Of a stretch of 64,000 nt of DNA, positions 25,490 to 33,763 are shown one piece after another; the first letter of the stretch is position 1, and each line of letters opens with the position of its first letter. Made by a program: the position numbers and the translations under genes. Under the pieces are notes generated by a model. That model had not been told where the DNA came from, made no database searches, and worked only from the letters and a program-made list of their open reading frames with translations. Source of the stretch: Dyella_B sp035503745 (GTDB taxonomy: Bacteria > Pseudomonadota > Gammaproteobacteria > Xanthomonadales > Rhodanobacteraceae); NCBI RefSeq assembly GCF_035503745.1, contig NZ_DATJTC010000038.1, forward strand, positions 1-64,000, in the 5' to 3' direction.

Positions 25490-28102
25490 GTGACCTCCAA
25501 CGCCTCCGCGCCGCTTTCCGCCGGCGCTCCCTGGATCGTGATGAAGTTCGGCGGCACCAGTGTCGCCACCTTGCCACGTTGGCAGAACATCCGTGAGCTG
25601 GTCGCCAGCCGCCGTGCCGAAGGCGCGCGCGTGCTGGTGGTCGTGTCCGCGCTCACCGGCATCACCGACGCACTCAAACAATTGTGCGCACAGGAAGACA
25701 AAGGCAAACGAATCGAGGCTGCCAAGGCGATCGCGCAACGTCACTACGACCTGCTCGATCACATGCAGCTGGCCGTTCCCGACACCCTCGCGGCGCGCTT
25801 GAGCGAATTGGCACGGCTGGCCGATGAAGGTCCGGCGGTGCTGGGCGAGCTGGCATGGTCGGCGCTGGTGCAGGCCCATGGCGAGCTGATGTCCAGCGCA
25901 TTGGGTTCGGCATTTCTCAGTCACAGCGGCCTGCCCACGCGGTGGCTGGATGCGCGCGATTGCCTGGCGGCGGTGGCGCTGCCCAACCAGAACGAGCGCA
26001 CCAAGTTGCTGTCGGCGATGGTCGAGGCCAAACCCGACCCCAGCTTGAACCAAAGGCTGGCCGCGCAAGGCGAGGTGTTCATCACCCAGGGCTTCATCGC
26101 GCGCGAAGCGCAGGGGCGCACGGTGCTGCTCGGCCGCGGCGGTTCGGATACGTCGGCCTCCTATTTCGGCGCGTTGCTGAAAGCGCAGCGGGTGGAGATC
26201 TGGACCGACGTCGCCGGCATGTTCACCGCCAATCCGCGCCAGGTGCCCGGTGCGCGCCTGTTGCAGAAGCTCGATTACGAAGAGGCGCAGGAAATCGCCT
26301 CCACCGGCGCCAAGGTGCTGCATCCGCGCTGCCTCTCGCCACTGCGCGAGCCGCGCGTACCGATGCTGATCAAGGACACCAACCGGCCCGAACTCGAGGG
26401 CACGGTGATCGGGCCCGAAGTGCGCGAACACGCGCCAAGCGTCAAAGCGATCAGTGCGCGCAAGGGCATCACGCTGATATCGATGGAGTCGGTGGGCATG
26501 TGGCAGCAGGTCGGCTTCCTGGCCGACGTGTTCGCGCAATTCAAGCAACACGGGCTGTCGGTGGATTTGATCAGTTCGGCCGAGACCAACGTCACCGTGT
26601 CGCTCGATCCCACCGAAAACCTGCTCGATTCCGATGCGGTCGCCGCGCTGGCCAGCGACCTGGCGAAGGTGTGCCGCGTGAAAGTCATCGCGCCGTGCGC
26701 GGCCATCACCCTGGTCGGGCGCGGCATGCGCTCCATGCTGCATACCTTGTCGGGCGTGCTGGCGGAATTTGGCCAGTTGCGCGTGCACCTGATCTCGCAA
26801 TCGTCCAACAACCTCAACCTCACCTTCGTGGTGGATGAGAGCGTGGTGGACGAGCTGATCCCACGCCTGCACGACATGCTGATCGCCGCCGGCGCGTTGC
26901 GCACCGACGACAGCGCCCTGTTCGGCTCCAGCTGGCAAAGCCTGTACGGCAGCGGCGAAGCGGCGCCCGCGGGCGACGCCTGGTGGCGCACGGCGTGCCG
27001 CGATCGGCTGCTGCAACTGGGCACCCAGGCCACGCCACGCTACGTGTATCACCTGCCCACGGTGCGTCAGCAGGCGCGCAATCTGAAAACGCTGGCGGCC
27101 GTGGACCGGCTGCATTACGCGGTCAAGGCAAACACGCATCCGGCCATCCTGCGCGCACTGGCCGAAGAGGGCTTCGGTTTCGAATGCGTCTCGCCGGGCG
27201 AATTGAAGGCCGTGATGGCCGCGGTTCCCGAGTCGGCACCGCTGTTGTTCACGCCCAATTTCGCGCCGCGCGAGGACTACGCATGGGCGCTGGGCACCCG
27301 CGCCACCGTCTCGCTCGATTCGCTCTATCCGCTGGAACACTGGGGCGAGGTTTTCCGCGGACGCGACATCGTGCTGCGCGTGGATCTCGGACGTGGGCTG
27401 GGGCATCACGAAAAAGTGCGTACCGGCGGCAGCGGTAGCAAATTCGGCTTGCCGGTGGACCAGATCGACGCATTCCTGCGTCTGGCCGACGCGCATCATG
27501 TCACCGTGCGCGGCCTGCACGCGCACCTGGGCTCGGGCATCCTCGACGACAAGCACTGGGGCGAGGTGTACGGCCAGCTGGCCAGTCTCGCCGAACGTAT
27601 CGGCAGCGTGGCGTTCCTCGACATCGGCGGGGGTCTGGGCGTGCCTTCGCATCCGGGCGAAGCACGGCTGGACATCGCCGCGCTGGACGAGGTGCTGCGC
27701 AAGGTCAAGGCGGCCTACCCGCACTACCAGCTGTGGATGGAGCCCGGCCGCTACCTGGTGGCCGATGCCGGCGTGCTGCTTGCCCGCGTCACGCAACAGA
27801 AGGGCAAGGGCAGCTGGCGTTACCTGGGCGTGGACACCGGCATGAACAGCCTGATCCGTCCCGCGCTGTACGACGCCTGGCATGAAATCGTCAATCTCAC
27901 CCGCCTGGACGAGCCGGCGACGGCGCTGTACCAGGTGGTGGGCCCGATTTGCGAAAGCGGCGACGTGATCGGCTCCGATCGCCGCCTGCCCGAGGCCAAA
28001 GAGGGCGACGTGGTGTTGATCGCCCAGGCCGGCGCCTACGGGAAAGTGATGTCCTCGCCGTACAATCTGCGGGACGAGGCGCAAGAGATCATCCTGGAGT
28101 GA
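25490..28102 (+). CDS. lysAC: Bifunctional aspartate kinase / diaminopimelate decarboxylase
   Basis: An 870-residue fusion catalysing the first and last steps of lysine synthesis. The N-terminal kinase opens with VMKFGGTSVATL (residues about 14-25) and is followed by two ACT regulatory regions (SVGMWQQVGFLADVF, then LLDSDAVAALASDL and the following strand set). From about residue 510 the PLP-dependent decarboxylase begins: YAVKANTHP holds the PLP lysine, HLGSGI and GGGLG are phosphate-site loops, and CESGDVIG carries the catalytic cysteine. The fusion is characteristic of Xanthomonadales. The start is a GTG at 25490 with only a weak ribosome site. Feedback control by lysine is expected from the ACT domains; I saw no lysine riboswitch upstream. 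Confidence 0.95.
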   Translation: MTSNASAPLSAGAPWIVMKFGGTSVATLPRWQNIRELVASRRAEGARVLVVVSALTGITDALKQLCAQEDKGKRIEAAKAIAQRHYDLLDHMQLAVPDTLAARLSELARLADEGPAVLGELAWSALVQAHGELMSSALGSAFLSHSGLPTRWLDARDCLAAVALPNQNERTKLLSAMVEAKPDPSLNQRLAAQGEVFITQGFIAREAQGRTVLLGRGGSDTSASYFGALLKAQRVEIWTDVAGMFTANPRQVPGARLLQKLDYEEAQEIASTGAKVLHPRCLSPLREPRVPMLIKDTNRPELEGTVIGPEVREHAPSVKAISARKGITLISMESVGMWQQVGFLADVFAQFKQHGLSVDLISSAETNVTVSLDPTENLLDSDAVAALASDLAKVCRVKVIAPCAAITLVGRGMRSMLHTLSGVLAEFGQLRVHLISQSSNNLNLTFVVDESVVDELIPRLHDMLIAAGALRTDDSALFGSSWQSLYGSGEAAPAGDAWWRTACRDRLLQLGTQATPRYVYHLPTVRQQARNLKTLAAVDRLHYAVKANTHPAILRALAEEGFGFECVSPGELKAVMAAVPESAPLLFTPNFAPREDYAWALGTRATVSLDSLYPLEHWGEVFRGRDIVLRVDLGRGLGHHEKVRTGGSGSKFGLPVDQIDAFLRLADAHHVTVRGLHAHLGSGILDDKHWGEVYGQLASLAERIGSVAFLDIGGGLGVPSHPGEARLDIAALDEVLRKVKAAYPHYQLWMEPGRYLVADAGVLLARVTQQKGKGSWRYLGVDTGMNSLIRPALYDAWHEIVNLTRLDEPATALYQVVGPICESGDVIGSDRRLPEAKEGDVVLIAQAGAYGKVMSSPYNLRDEAQEIILE

Positions 28103-28115
28103 CGCCGCGCTCTTT

Positions 28116-28153
28116 CCTCTCCTCTTCGGGGAGAGGGGAGGGTGAGGGGACAA
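28116..28153. repeat. REP-like palindrome A after lysAC
   Basis: CCTCTCC (28116-28122) pairs with GGAGAGG (28130-28136) and is followed by GGAGGGTGAGGGG. It lies 14 bp past the lysAC stop, with the tail pointing right, opposite to element B 50 bp downstream. Confidence 0.65.
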
Positions 28154-28203
28154 TCTTGCGATGAAGGAAAATCGAAGCCGGTTTGAGGATGCCTTCTCGC
28201 AAG

Positions 28204-28247
28204 GTTATCCCCTCATCCCGGCCTTCTCCCCGGAGGGGGAGAAGGGG
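28204..28247. repeat. REP-like palindrome B before the DUF559 pseudogene
   Basis: CCTTCTCCCC (28222-28231) pairs perfectly with GGGGAGAAGG (28236-28245), preceded by the tail ATCCCCTCATCCCGG. It is inverted relative to element A, so the A/B pair forms a composite like those at 8.1 and 25.3 kb. Confidence 0.7.
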
Positions 28248-28267
28248 AAAAGCGCGGAGTCGCAAGG

Positions 28268-28749
28268 ATGAAACGTTTGCACGTGGATCGGATGAGGAAG
28301 CTGCGGCGGAATATGGCCGATGCCGAGCGCTTGCTCTGGCGCCATTTGCGCAATCGCCATTGCTTGGGATGGAAATTCTGCCGCCAACATGGAATCGATC
28401 GCTATATCGTCGATTTCATCTGTCCGGATACTGCCTGATTCTGGAGCTCGACGGCGGACAACATGTGGAAATGATGGCAAAGGATGCCGATCGTACGTAT
28501 CGACTTGAAGGAATGGGTTACCGTGTGCTGCGTTTCTGGAACAATGATGTATTGAAAAATACCGAAGCAGTGCTTGGGGTGATTTTGGAGGCTCTGGCAG
28601 GAGCGACCTTTCACTCCCGGCCCTCTCCCCGGAGGGGAGAGGGGGCACAGCGCGACGCGGTTCCTCCCGCTACCCCCCCCGAGGAACGGGCGGGGGTGAG
28701 GGGCCGCCATTGCAACACGTTAGAAACAGATCCGGAGCTTTGCGAGTGA
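28268..28749 (+). pseudogene. DUF559 (PD-(D/E)XK-like) gene, frameshifted
   Basis: From ATG 28268 the frame reads MKRLHVDRMRKLRRNMADAE, then LLWRHLRNR, FCRQHGIDRYIVDFICPD and a stop near 28433. The family continuation (CLILELDGGQHVEMMAKDAD, then GYRVLRFWNNDVL) is in the frame one base earlier, so a single base has probably been lost near 28425-28430 (a T in GATTAC would restore it). Both halves together give the usual DUF559 domain of about 110 residues, a nuclease-like fold related to Vsr. After EALAGATF the second frame runs into palindrome C and only stops at 28749, overlapping the murL start, so the original stop is also gone. The domain is complete apart from these lesions. Function of intact members is not established. 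Confidence 0.8.
28621..28704. repeat. REP-like composite palindrome C between DUF559 remnant and murL
   Basis: CCCTCTCCCC (28621-28630) pairs perfectly with GGGGAGAGGG (28634-28643), loop GGA. A second arm pair, GTTCCTC (28660-28666) with GAGGAAC (28681-28687), and a tail GGGGGTGAGGGG follow. With A and B it brackets the DUF559 remnant. It ends about 30 bp before the murL ribosome site. Confidence 0.7.
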
Positions 28750-30095
28750 CCAACCCGATCCAACCCCGCCTGACTCAGGTCTTCCGCTTCGTGCGCTGCA
28801 GTTACGCCGACGGCGTCGCGGAGCTGGTGTATGCCTTCGACCAGGGCGAGGAACTGATCGAGCGCGTGCGTTTTCCGGCCGCCCCCGCCGTTACCGCCGA
28901 GCGCAAGCACGCTTTCGAAGCGGCGTTGACGCTGCTGCATCTGATCGCCGGCGTCAGCTATTACAAGGCCGGCGTGCCGCCGAAGATCGAGCTTTGCAGC
29001 GGGCCGCTGGACGATGCCACGGCCGATCTGCTCGATGCCCTGTACCTGCATGGCCTGGCCGAATTTGCCTACCGCAACGGCCTGGACCTGCGCGGACGCA
29101 TCGCGTTCCCACGCTCGGGCGAACCTTCGGGCATGGTGCTGGCTTCGGCGCTGCATCTGCCGCCGCGCACCCTGGTGCCCATCGGCGGCGGCAAGGATTC
29201 GCTGGTCGCGGTCGAAGCGATCAAACAGGCCGGTGGCGCGGCGACCGCCGTGTGGGTGGGCAATTCGCCATTGATCGCCACGTGCGCCGAACGCACGGGG
29301 CTTCCCACGCTCAACATTCAACGCGAACTGGCGCCGGGCCTGTTCGAACTGAACCGGCTCGGCGCCTGGAACGGGCATATCCCCGTGACGGCGGTGAATT
29401 CGGCGGTACTCGCGGTCGCGGCGATTCTTTACGGCTACGACAGCATCGCCTTCGCCAACGAACGTTCCGCCTCCGCGGCCACGCTCGAATACGACGGCCA
29501 GCAGGTAAACCACCAATGGAGCAAGGGCTACGCCTTCGAGCGGGCGCTGGGCGACTGGCTGTACACGCATGTGGCCGCCGATCTGCATTACTGCTCGCTG
29601 CTGCGGCCGTATTCCGAATTGGCCATTACGCGCGCGTTCGCCAAACTCACGCCGTACTTCGACGTGTTCTCCAGTTGCAATCGCAATTTCAAACTGCTCG
29701 GTCCCAGGCCGGCCGACCGCTGGTGCGGCGAGTGCCCGAAATGCCACTTCGTATTCCTGGCGCTGGCGCCGTTCCTGCCCAAGCCGCGCCTGCTGGCGAT
29801 CTTCGGCCGCAACCTGCTCGATGACGAAACGCAGACGGCCGGCTTCGATGCCCTGCTGGAATACCGCGACCACAAACCGTTCGAGTGCGTGGGCGAAGGC
29901 GCCGAGGCGCGTGCGGCGATGTACGCACTGAGCCAGCGGCCGGAATGGCAGGAAGATGCCCTGGTGGCGCGCTTTGGCAACGAGATCCTGCCGCAGCTCG
30001 AGGTAGCCGAACTGGCACTGGAACCCTGGTTGCAGCCGGCCGGCGATCATCGCGTGCCAGACCGCCTGCAGCCGGCGCTCGCGGCCGTCGGCTGA
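28746..30095 (+). CDS. murL: UDP-MurNAc-L-Ala-L-Glu epimerase
   Basis: A 449-residue enzyme that inverts the terminal L-glutamate of UDP-MurNAc-L-alanyl-L-glutamate to D-glutamate, using ATP. Together with MurD2 it is the alternative to the glutamate racemase/MurD route described in Xanthomonas. Visible features are the ATP-pyrophosphatase-type loop IGGGKDS at about residues 146-152 and a cysteine cluster C327-x2-C330-x2-C333 (WCGECPKCHF). The start is a GTG at 28746 (VTNPIQPRL) with GGAG 8 nt upstream; the frame is open to 28710 but that part lies in the repeat. The murD2 gene begins one base after its stop, so both are translated together. Cytoplasmic. Confidence 0.9.
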   Translation: MTNPIQPRLTQVFRFVRCSYADGVAELVYAFDQGEELIERVRFPAAPAVTAERKHAFEAALTLLHLIAGVSYYKAGVPPKIELCSGPLDDATADLLDALYLHGLAEFAYRNGLDLRGRIAFPRSGEPSGMVLASALHLPPRTLVPIGGGKDSLVAVEAIKQAGGAATAVWVGNSPLIATCAERTGLPTLNIQRELAPGLFELNRLGAWNGHIPVTAVNSAVLAVAAILYGYDSIAFANERSASAATLEYDGQQVNHQWSKGYAFERALGDWLYTHVAADLHYCSLLRPYSELAITRAFAKLTPYFDVFSSCNRNFKLLGPRPADRWCGECPKCHFVFLALAPFLPKPRLLAIFGRNLLDDETQTAGFDALLEYRDHKPFECVGEGAEARAAMYALSQRPEWQEDALVARFGNEILPQLEVAELALEPWLQPAGDHRVPDRLQPALAAVG

Positions 30096-30096
30096 C

Positions 30097-31455
30097 ATGC
30101 GCATCGCCGAGCTTGCCGGGCAGCGCGTGGCGATCTGGGGCTTCGGGCGCGAAGGCCGCGCCGCGATCCACGCCTTGCGCCTGCGCGTTCCGGAACTTTC
30201 GCTTGCGTTGTACTGCGGCCAGGCCGAGGCGGCCGACGCGCAGGCGTTGGACCCCGCCTTGCGCGTGTATGCGCACGAACCGGATGCCGTTGCGCTGAGC
30301 GCTTACGATGTAGTGATCAAGTCGCCCGGCATCTCCGCCTATAAGCCGGCCATCGTCACCGCGCAGGCCCAAGGCACGCGATTCACCTCCGGCACCGCGT
30401 TGTGGTTTGCGGAAAATTCGCAGGCACGCGTGGTTGCCATTACCGGTACCAAAGGCAAAAGCACCACCACGGCATTGCTCGCGCACCTGGCACGTGATTT
30501 AGGCGTGCGCACCGCGCTGGCGGGAAATATTGGATTGCCCTTGCTCGAACTGCTCGATCGGCAGGCCGATCTATGGGCGATCGAGCTTTCCAGTTTCCAG
30601 ACCGGCGAAGCCGGTGCGCTGGAGCTGGGTGTGGTCACCAGCCTGTACGAGGAGCATCTGGACTGGCACGGTTCGCGCGAACGCTATGTCGCCGACAAGC
30701 TGAAGCTGGCCCAAGCGGCAAACCAATTGCTGGTCAACGCCGAGCAGTCCGGCTTGCTGGAAAAAACCGCGTCGCATCCGCGTCGCCGGCTGTTCGGCCA
30801 TCCGGATGGCTGGCATGTCGCCGAGGGATTTATCCGGCGCGGCGAGACGGGCGTGTTTGCGCTGGACAAGCTTTCCGTTCCCGGCGCGCATAACGCGTTG
30901 AATGCCTGCGCGGCGCTCGCGGCGTTGGATATCATGGGTTTCGATGCGGTGGCGGCGGCGCCTGCGCTTGCCCATTTTCGCGCCTTGCCGCACCGCTTGC
31001 AGCCCTTGGGCGAACGCGATGGTTTGCAGTGGGTCAACGATTCCATCAGCACTACGCCGCTGGCGACCCTGGCCGCGCTCGACAGTCTGCATGGTCGCGA
31101 GGTGACGGTGATCGTGGGCGGTCACGACCGCGGTCTGGATTGGTCGCCGTTCGTGCAGTCGGTTGCGGGACGCGCGACGTTGCGCGTGGTCACGCAGGGC
31201 GCCAACGGCCCGCGCATCGCGGCGGCTTTACGTGCGGGCAGGTCGTCCGTGCCACGGGGCGATGTCGACAAGCTTGACGACGCGATCGAGATGGCACGCA
31301 CCATCACGCCACCAGGCGGCGTCGTGCTGCTGTCGCCGGGTGCCCCGAGTTTCGACCAGTTCCACGATTACGCCGAGCGCGGCCGGCACTTCGCCGATAT
31401 CGCCGGGTTCGATGGCAAGGCCATCACCGGGATCGATGGATTGGGCATCGCATGA
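30097..31455 (+). CDS. murD2: UDP-MurNAc-L-alanine--L-glutamate ligase
   Basis: A 452-residue Mur ligase. The ATP loop GTKGKSTTT lies at about residues 117-125; the N-terminal UDP-binding segment reads VAIWGFGREGRAA; WAIELSSFQ matches the MurD second motif; and NDSISTTPLAT and HNALNACAA are the later Mur motifs. It belongs with MurL because of the one-base spacing and the shared pathway: MurD2 adds L-Glu instead of D-Glu and MurL then epimerises it. Without that partner the protein would be called MurD. A strong hairpin follows at 31491-31514 between it and the convergent peptidase gene. Cytoplasmic peptidoglycan precursor synthesis. Confidence 0.9.
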   Translation: MRIAELAGQRVAIWGFGREGRAAIHALRLRVPELSLALYCGQAEAADAQALDPALRVYAHEPDAVALSAYDVVIKSPGISAYKPAIVTAQAQGTRFTSGTALWFAENSQARVVAITGTKGKSTTTALLAHLARDLGVRTALAGNIGLPLLELLDRQADLWAIELSSFQTGEAGALELGVVTSLYEEHLDWHGSRERYVADKLKLAQAANQLLVNAEQSGLLEKTASHPRRRLFGHPDGWHVAEGFIRRGETGVFALDKLSVPGAHNALNACAALAALDIMGFDAVAAAPALAHFRALPHRLQPLGERDGLQWVNDSISTTPLATLAALDSLHGREVTVIVGGHDRGLDWSPFVQSVAGRATLRVVTQGANGPRIAAALRAGRSSVPRGDVDKLDDAIEMARTITPPGGVVLLSPGAPSFDQFHDYAERGRHFADIAGFDGKAITGIDGLGIA

Positions 31456-31485
31456 TGGCGCCACATCGTTGACGAGCGCGTAAGC

Positions 31486-31514
31486 AAAAAGGCCGCACCG
31501 GTGACGGTGCGGCC
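31486..31514 (-). terminator. Intrinsic terminator between murD2 and the M13 peptidase
   Basis: GGCCGCACCG (31491-31500) pairs perfectly with CGGTGCGGCC (31505-31514), loop GTGA. On the minus strand TTTTTGC follows the stem, 24 bp past the peptidase stop. It may also slow plus-strand transcripts from murD2, but there the T-tract is weak. Confidence 0.85.
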
Positions 31515-31537
31515 CGTACGTTTCGCGGATCGCAGGC

Positions 31538-33625
31538 TTACCAGATCTTCACGCGCTCATCGGGCGCCAGATAAAGCTTTTCGCCCGGCTTTACGTTGAA
31601 CGCATCGTACCAGCCGTCGATATTGCGCACGGTCTGCGCGCGGAAGTTGGCGGGTGCGTGTACGTCGGTGGCCAGGCGTTGGCGCAAGGCGGCATCGCGG
31701 ATCTTCGAGCGCCATGCCTGTCCAAATGCAAGGAAGAAGCGCTGGTCGCCGGTCAAGCCATCGATCACCGGTGCAGGCTTGCCGTCGAGCGACTTATGGT
31801 AAGCGGCAAACGCGGCAGTGAGGCCCGACACGTCGGCGATGTTTTCTCCAAGCGTCTGCTGGCCGTTTACATGCAGGCCCGGCAGTGCCACGTATTGGTC
31901 GTACTGCTTGACCAGCTTCTGCGTGGCAGCCTGAAAGTGCGCGGCGTCCTCGGGCGTCCACCAGTTTTCCATCTTGCCCTGCGCGTCGAAATCGGCGCCG
32001 GTGTTGTCGAAGCTGTGGCTTATTTCGTGACCGATGATCGCGCCGATCGCGCCATAGTTCGCGGCATCGTCCGAGCGGGGGTCGAAGAACGGCGGTTGCA
32101 GGATCGCGGCCGGGAAATTGAGCGCATTCTGCAACGGCAGATTCACCGCGTTGACGGTCTGCGGCGTCATCCACCACTCGCCGCGATCGACCGGCTGGTT
32201 CAGCTTGGCGAGCTGGTGCCGGTATTCGAACAGTTCCGCGCGGCGATGATTGCCGAGCGGATCGTCGCGCTTGATCTCAAGCGAGGCGTAATCGCGCCAG
32301 CTTTCCGGATAGCCCACGCCCACCCGCAAGGTAGCGATCTTCTCCTTGGCCTTGGCACGCGTGGCGGGCGTCATCCAGGCGAGCGTGTCGATGCGCTCGG
32401 CGAAGGCGGCGATGATGTTTTTCACCAGCGCCTGCACCTTGGCCTTGGACGAAGCGGGGAAGTAGTGCTTGATGTAAATCTGGCCTACCGCATCGCCCAG
32501 ATCGACATTGGTGATGGCCACGCCGCGCTTCCAGCGTTCCTGCTGCTTGGGTGTGCCTTGCAGCGTGGTGCCGTAGAAGTTGAAGTTGAGTTCGTCGTAA
32601 GCCTTGGGCAGCAGCGGTGCGCTGCTGTCGAGCAGGTGGTAGCGCAGCAAGTCTTTCCAGGTCTGGATCGGTTCGCTCGACACCAGCGCGGCGATGCCGG
32701 TCGTTGCCGATGGTTGCCACACGTCGATGTGTTGCTGATCGCCCAGGCCCGCGGCCTTGAAATAGGCGGTCCAGTCCAGGCCGGGCGCTTTGTGCGCGAA
32801 GTCGCTCATGCTCCAGACATTGTTCGCCTTGTGCACGTCTTGGCTGTCGACCAGGCTCTCCTGCGCCTTTGCGATCTTGGTTTCCAGCGCGATGATCGCC
32901 TTGGCCTGCGCGTCGGCGTCGGGTGTGCCGGCCAGTTTCAGCAGCGACGTGACGTAGGTCTGGTACTTGGCCCGGAATGCGGCCATCTGCGCGTCCTGCG
33001 AGAGGTAGTACTCGCGGCTGGGCATCGCGATGCCACCCTGCAGCAGATATGCCATGTTATGCGCAGGGTCTTCCAGGCCTTGCGTCACAAACAGGCCAAA
33101 CAGGTGTTCGGTGTGGAAATTGGTGTTATTGATCGGATCGACGTCGGCGCGCTGTTCGCTGCCGAGCACGGTAGCCAGATCGTCGCGCGTCTTGATCGCG
33201 TCGATCTGCTCTAGCTGCGGCTTGATCGAGGCCAGGCCGCGTTTTTCGATGTTGGCCGTGTCCATGACCGCGGCGTAATAGTCGGCGATCTTCCGTTCGT
33301 TGGAACCGGGCGCCGCGTGCGCGCTGCCGATGTTCTTGATCAGTTCGGCGGTGTGTTTCTCGGCCTGTTCGTACACCTGCAGGAAGGTGCCGGTGCTGGA
33401 GCGGTCGGCGGGGATCTGCGCCGTTTTCAACCAGGTGCCGTTGGCGTAGCCGAAGAAATCGTCGCCCGGCTTGATCGCATGGTCGATGCCGGCCAGGTCG
33501 ATGCCGATGGCGGGTCCCGGCGGAACCTGGCTGCCCGCATTCGCGCCCAATACGGCAGGCACCGCCATCAGGGTGGTGGCACTTCCCAGTACCGTCGCTG
33601 TGATAATCCTCTTAAGCCGTTGCAT
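31538..33625 (-). CDS. M13-family (neprilysin-like, PepO) zinc metallopeptidase, secreted
   Basis: A 695-residue zinc endopeptidase. The zinc motif is H533-E534-I-S-H537 (GHEISHSFD), and the third ligand glutamate lies in GENIADVSG. The C-terminus ends in a tryptophan (VKIW), as is usual in the family. A signal peptide (TATVLGSATTLMAVPAVLG) directs export. I prefer the ATG at 33625 (MQRLKRIITA) because AGGTGA lies 5 nt upstream; a GTG at 33634 and an ATG at 33631 are in the same frame. The length matches bacterial M13 peptidases. It likely degrades oligopeptides in the periplasm or outside. Single-gene unit with its own terminator. Confidence 0.92.
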   Translation of the reverse strand: MQRLKRIITATVLGSATTLMAVPAVLGANAGSQVPPGPAIGIDLAGIDHAIKPGDDFFGYANGTWLKTAQIPADRSSTGTFLQVYEQAEKHTAELIKNIGSAHAAPGSNERKIADYYAAVMDTANIEKRGLASIKPQLEQIDAIKTRDDLATVLGSEQRADVDPINNTNFHTEHLFGLFVTQGLEDPAHNMAYLLQGGIAMPSREYYLSQDAQMAAFRAKYQTYVTSLLKLAGTPDADAQAKAIIALETKIAKAQESLVDSQDVHKANNVWSMSDFAHKAPGLDWTAYFKAAGLGDQQHIDVWQPSATTGIAALVSSEPIQTWKDLLRYHLLDSSAPLLPKAYDELNFNFYGTTLQGTPKQQERWKRGVAITNVDLGDAVGQIYIKHYFPASSKAKVQALVKNIIAAFAERIDTLAWMTPATRAKAKEKIATLRVGVGYPESWRDYASLEIKRDDPLGNHRRAELFEYRHQLAKLNQPVDRGEWWMTPQTVNAVNLPLQNALNFPAAILQPPFFDPRSDDAANYGAIGAIIGHEISHSFDNTGADFDAQGKMENWWTPEDAAHFQAATQKLVKQYDQYVALPGLHVNGQQTLGENIADVSGLTAAFAAYHKSLDGKPAPVIDGLTGDQRFFLAFGQAWRSKIRDAALRQRLATDVHAPANFRAQTVRNIDGWYDAFNVKPGEKLYLAPDERVKIW

Positions 33626-33634
33626 GGCCATCAC

Positions 33635-33663
33635 CTATGTGGGGAAACAGTTCCCCACCATAG
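33635..33663. repeat. Imperfect inverted repeat upstream of the M13 peptidase
   Basis: CTATGTGGGGAAA (33635-33647) and TTCCCCACCATAG (33651-33663) pair over about 12 bp with one bulged base. It sits immediately upstream of the peptidase ribosome site. It could be an operator or a 5'-UTR stem; no T-tract supports a terminator. Confidence 0.5.
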
Positions 33664-33763
33664 TCCCCGGCGAAGGGGTTGTGAGCATGACTTTTGGGCT
33701 ACGCCAACCGGTTTTCGCCGGAACGACGTGGAGGCGCGGGTCGAAGCCGGGATCGGCGCCGCG

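Noticed and set aside
25406..28153. A 915-codon open frame antisense to lysAC
   Set aside because: Its product is His/Arg/Ala-rich without family similarity, while the plus strand encodes a complete, motif-rich lysAC. Long antisense frames are usual at this GC content.
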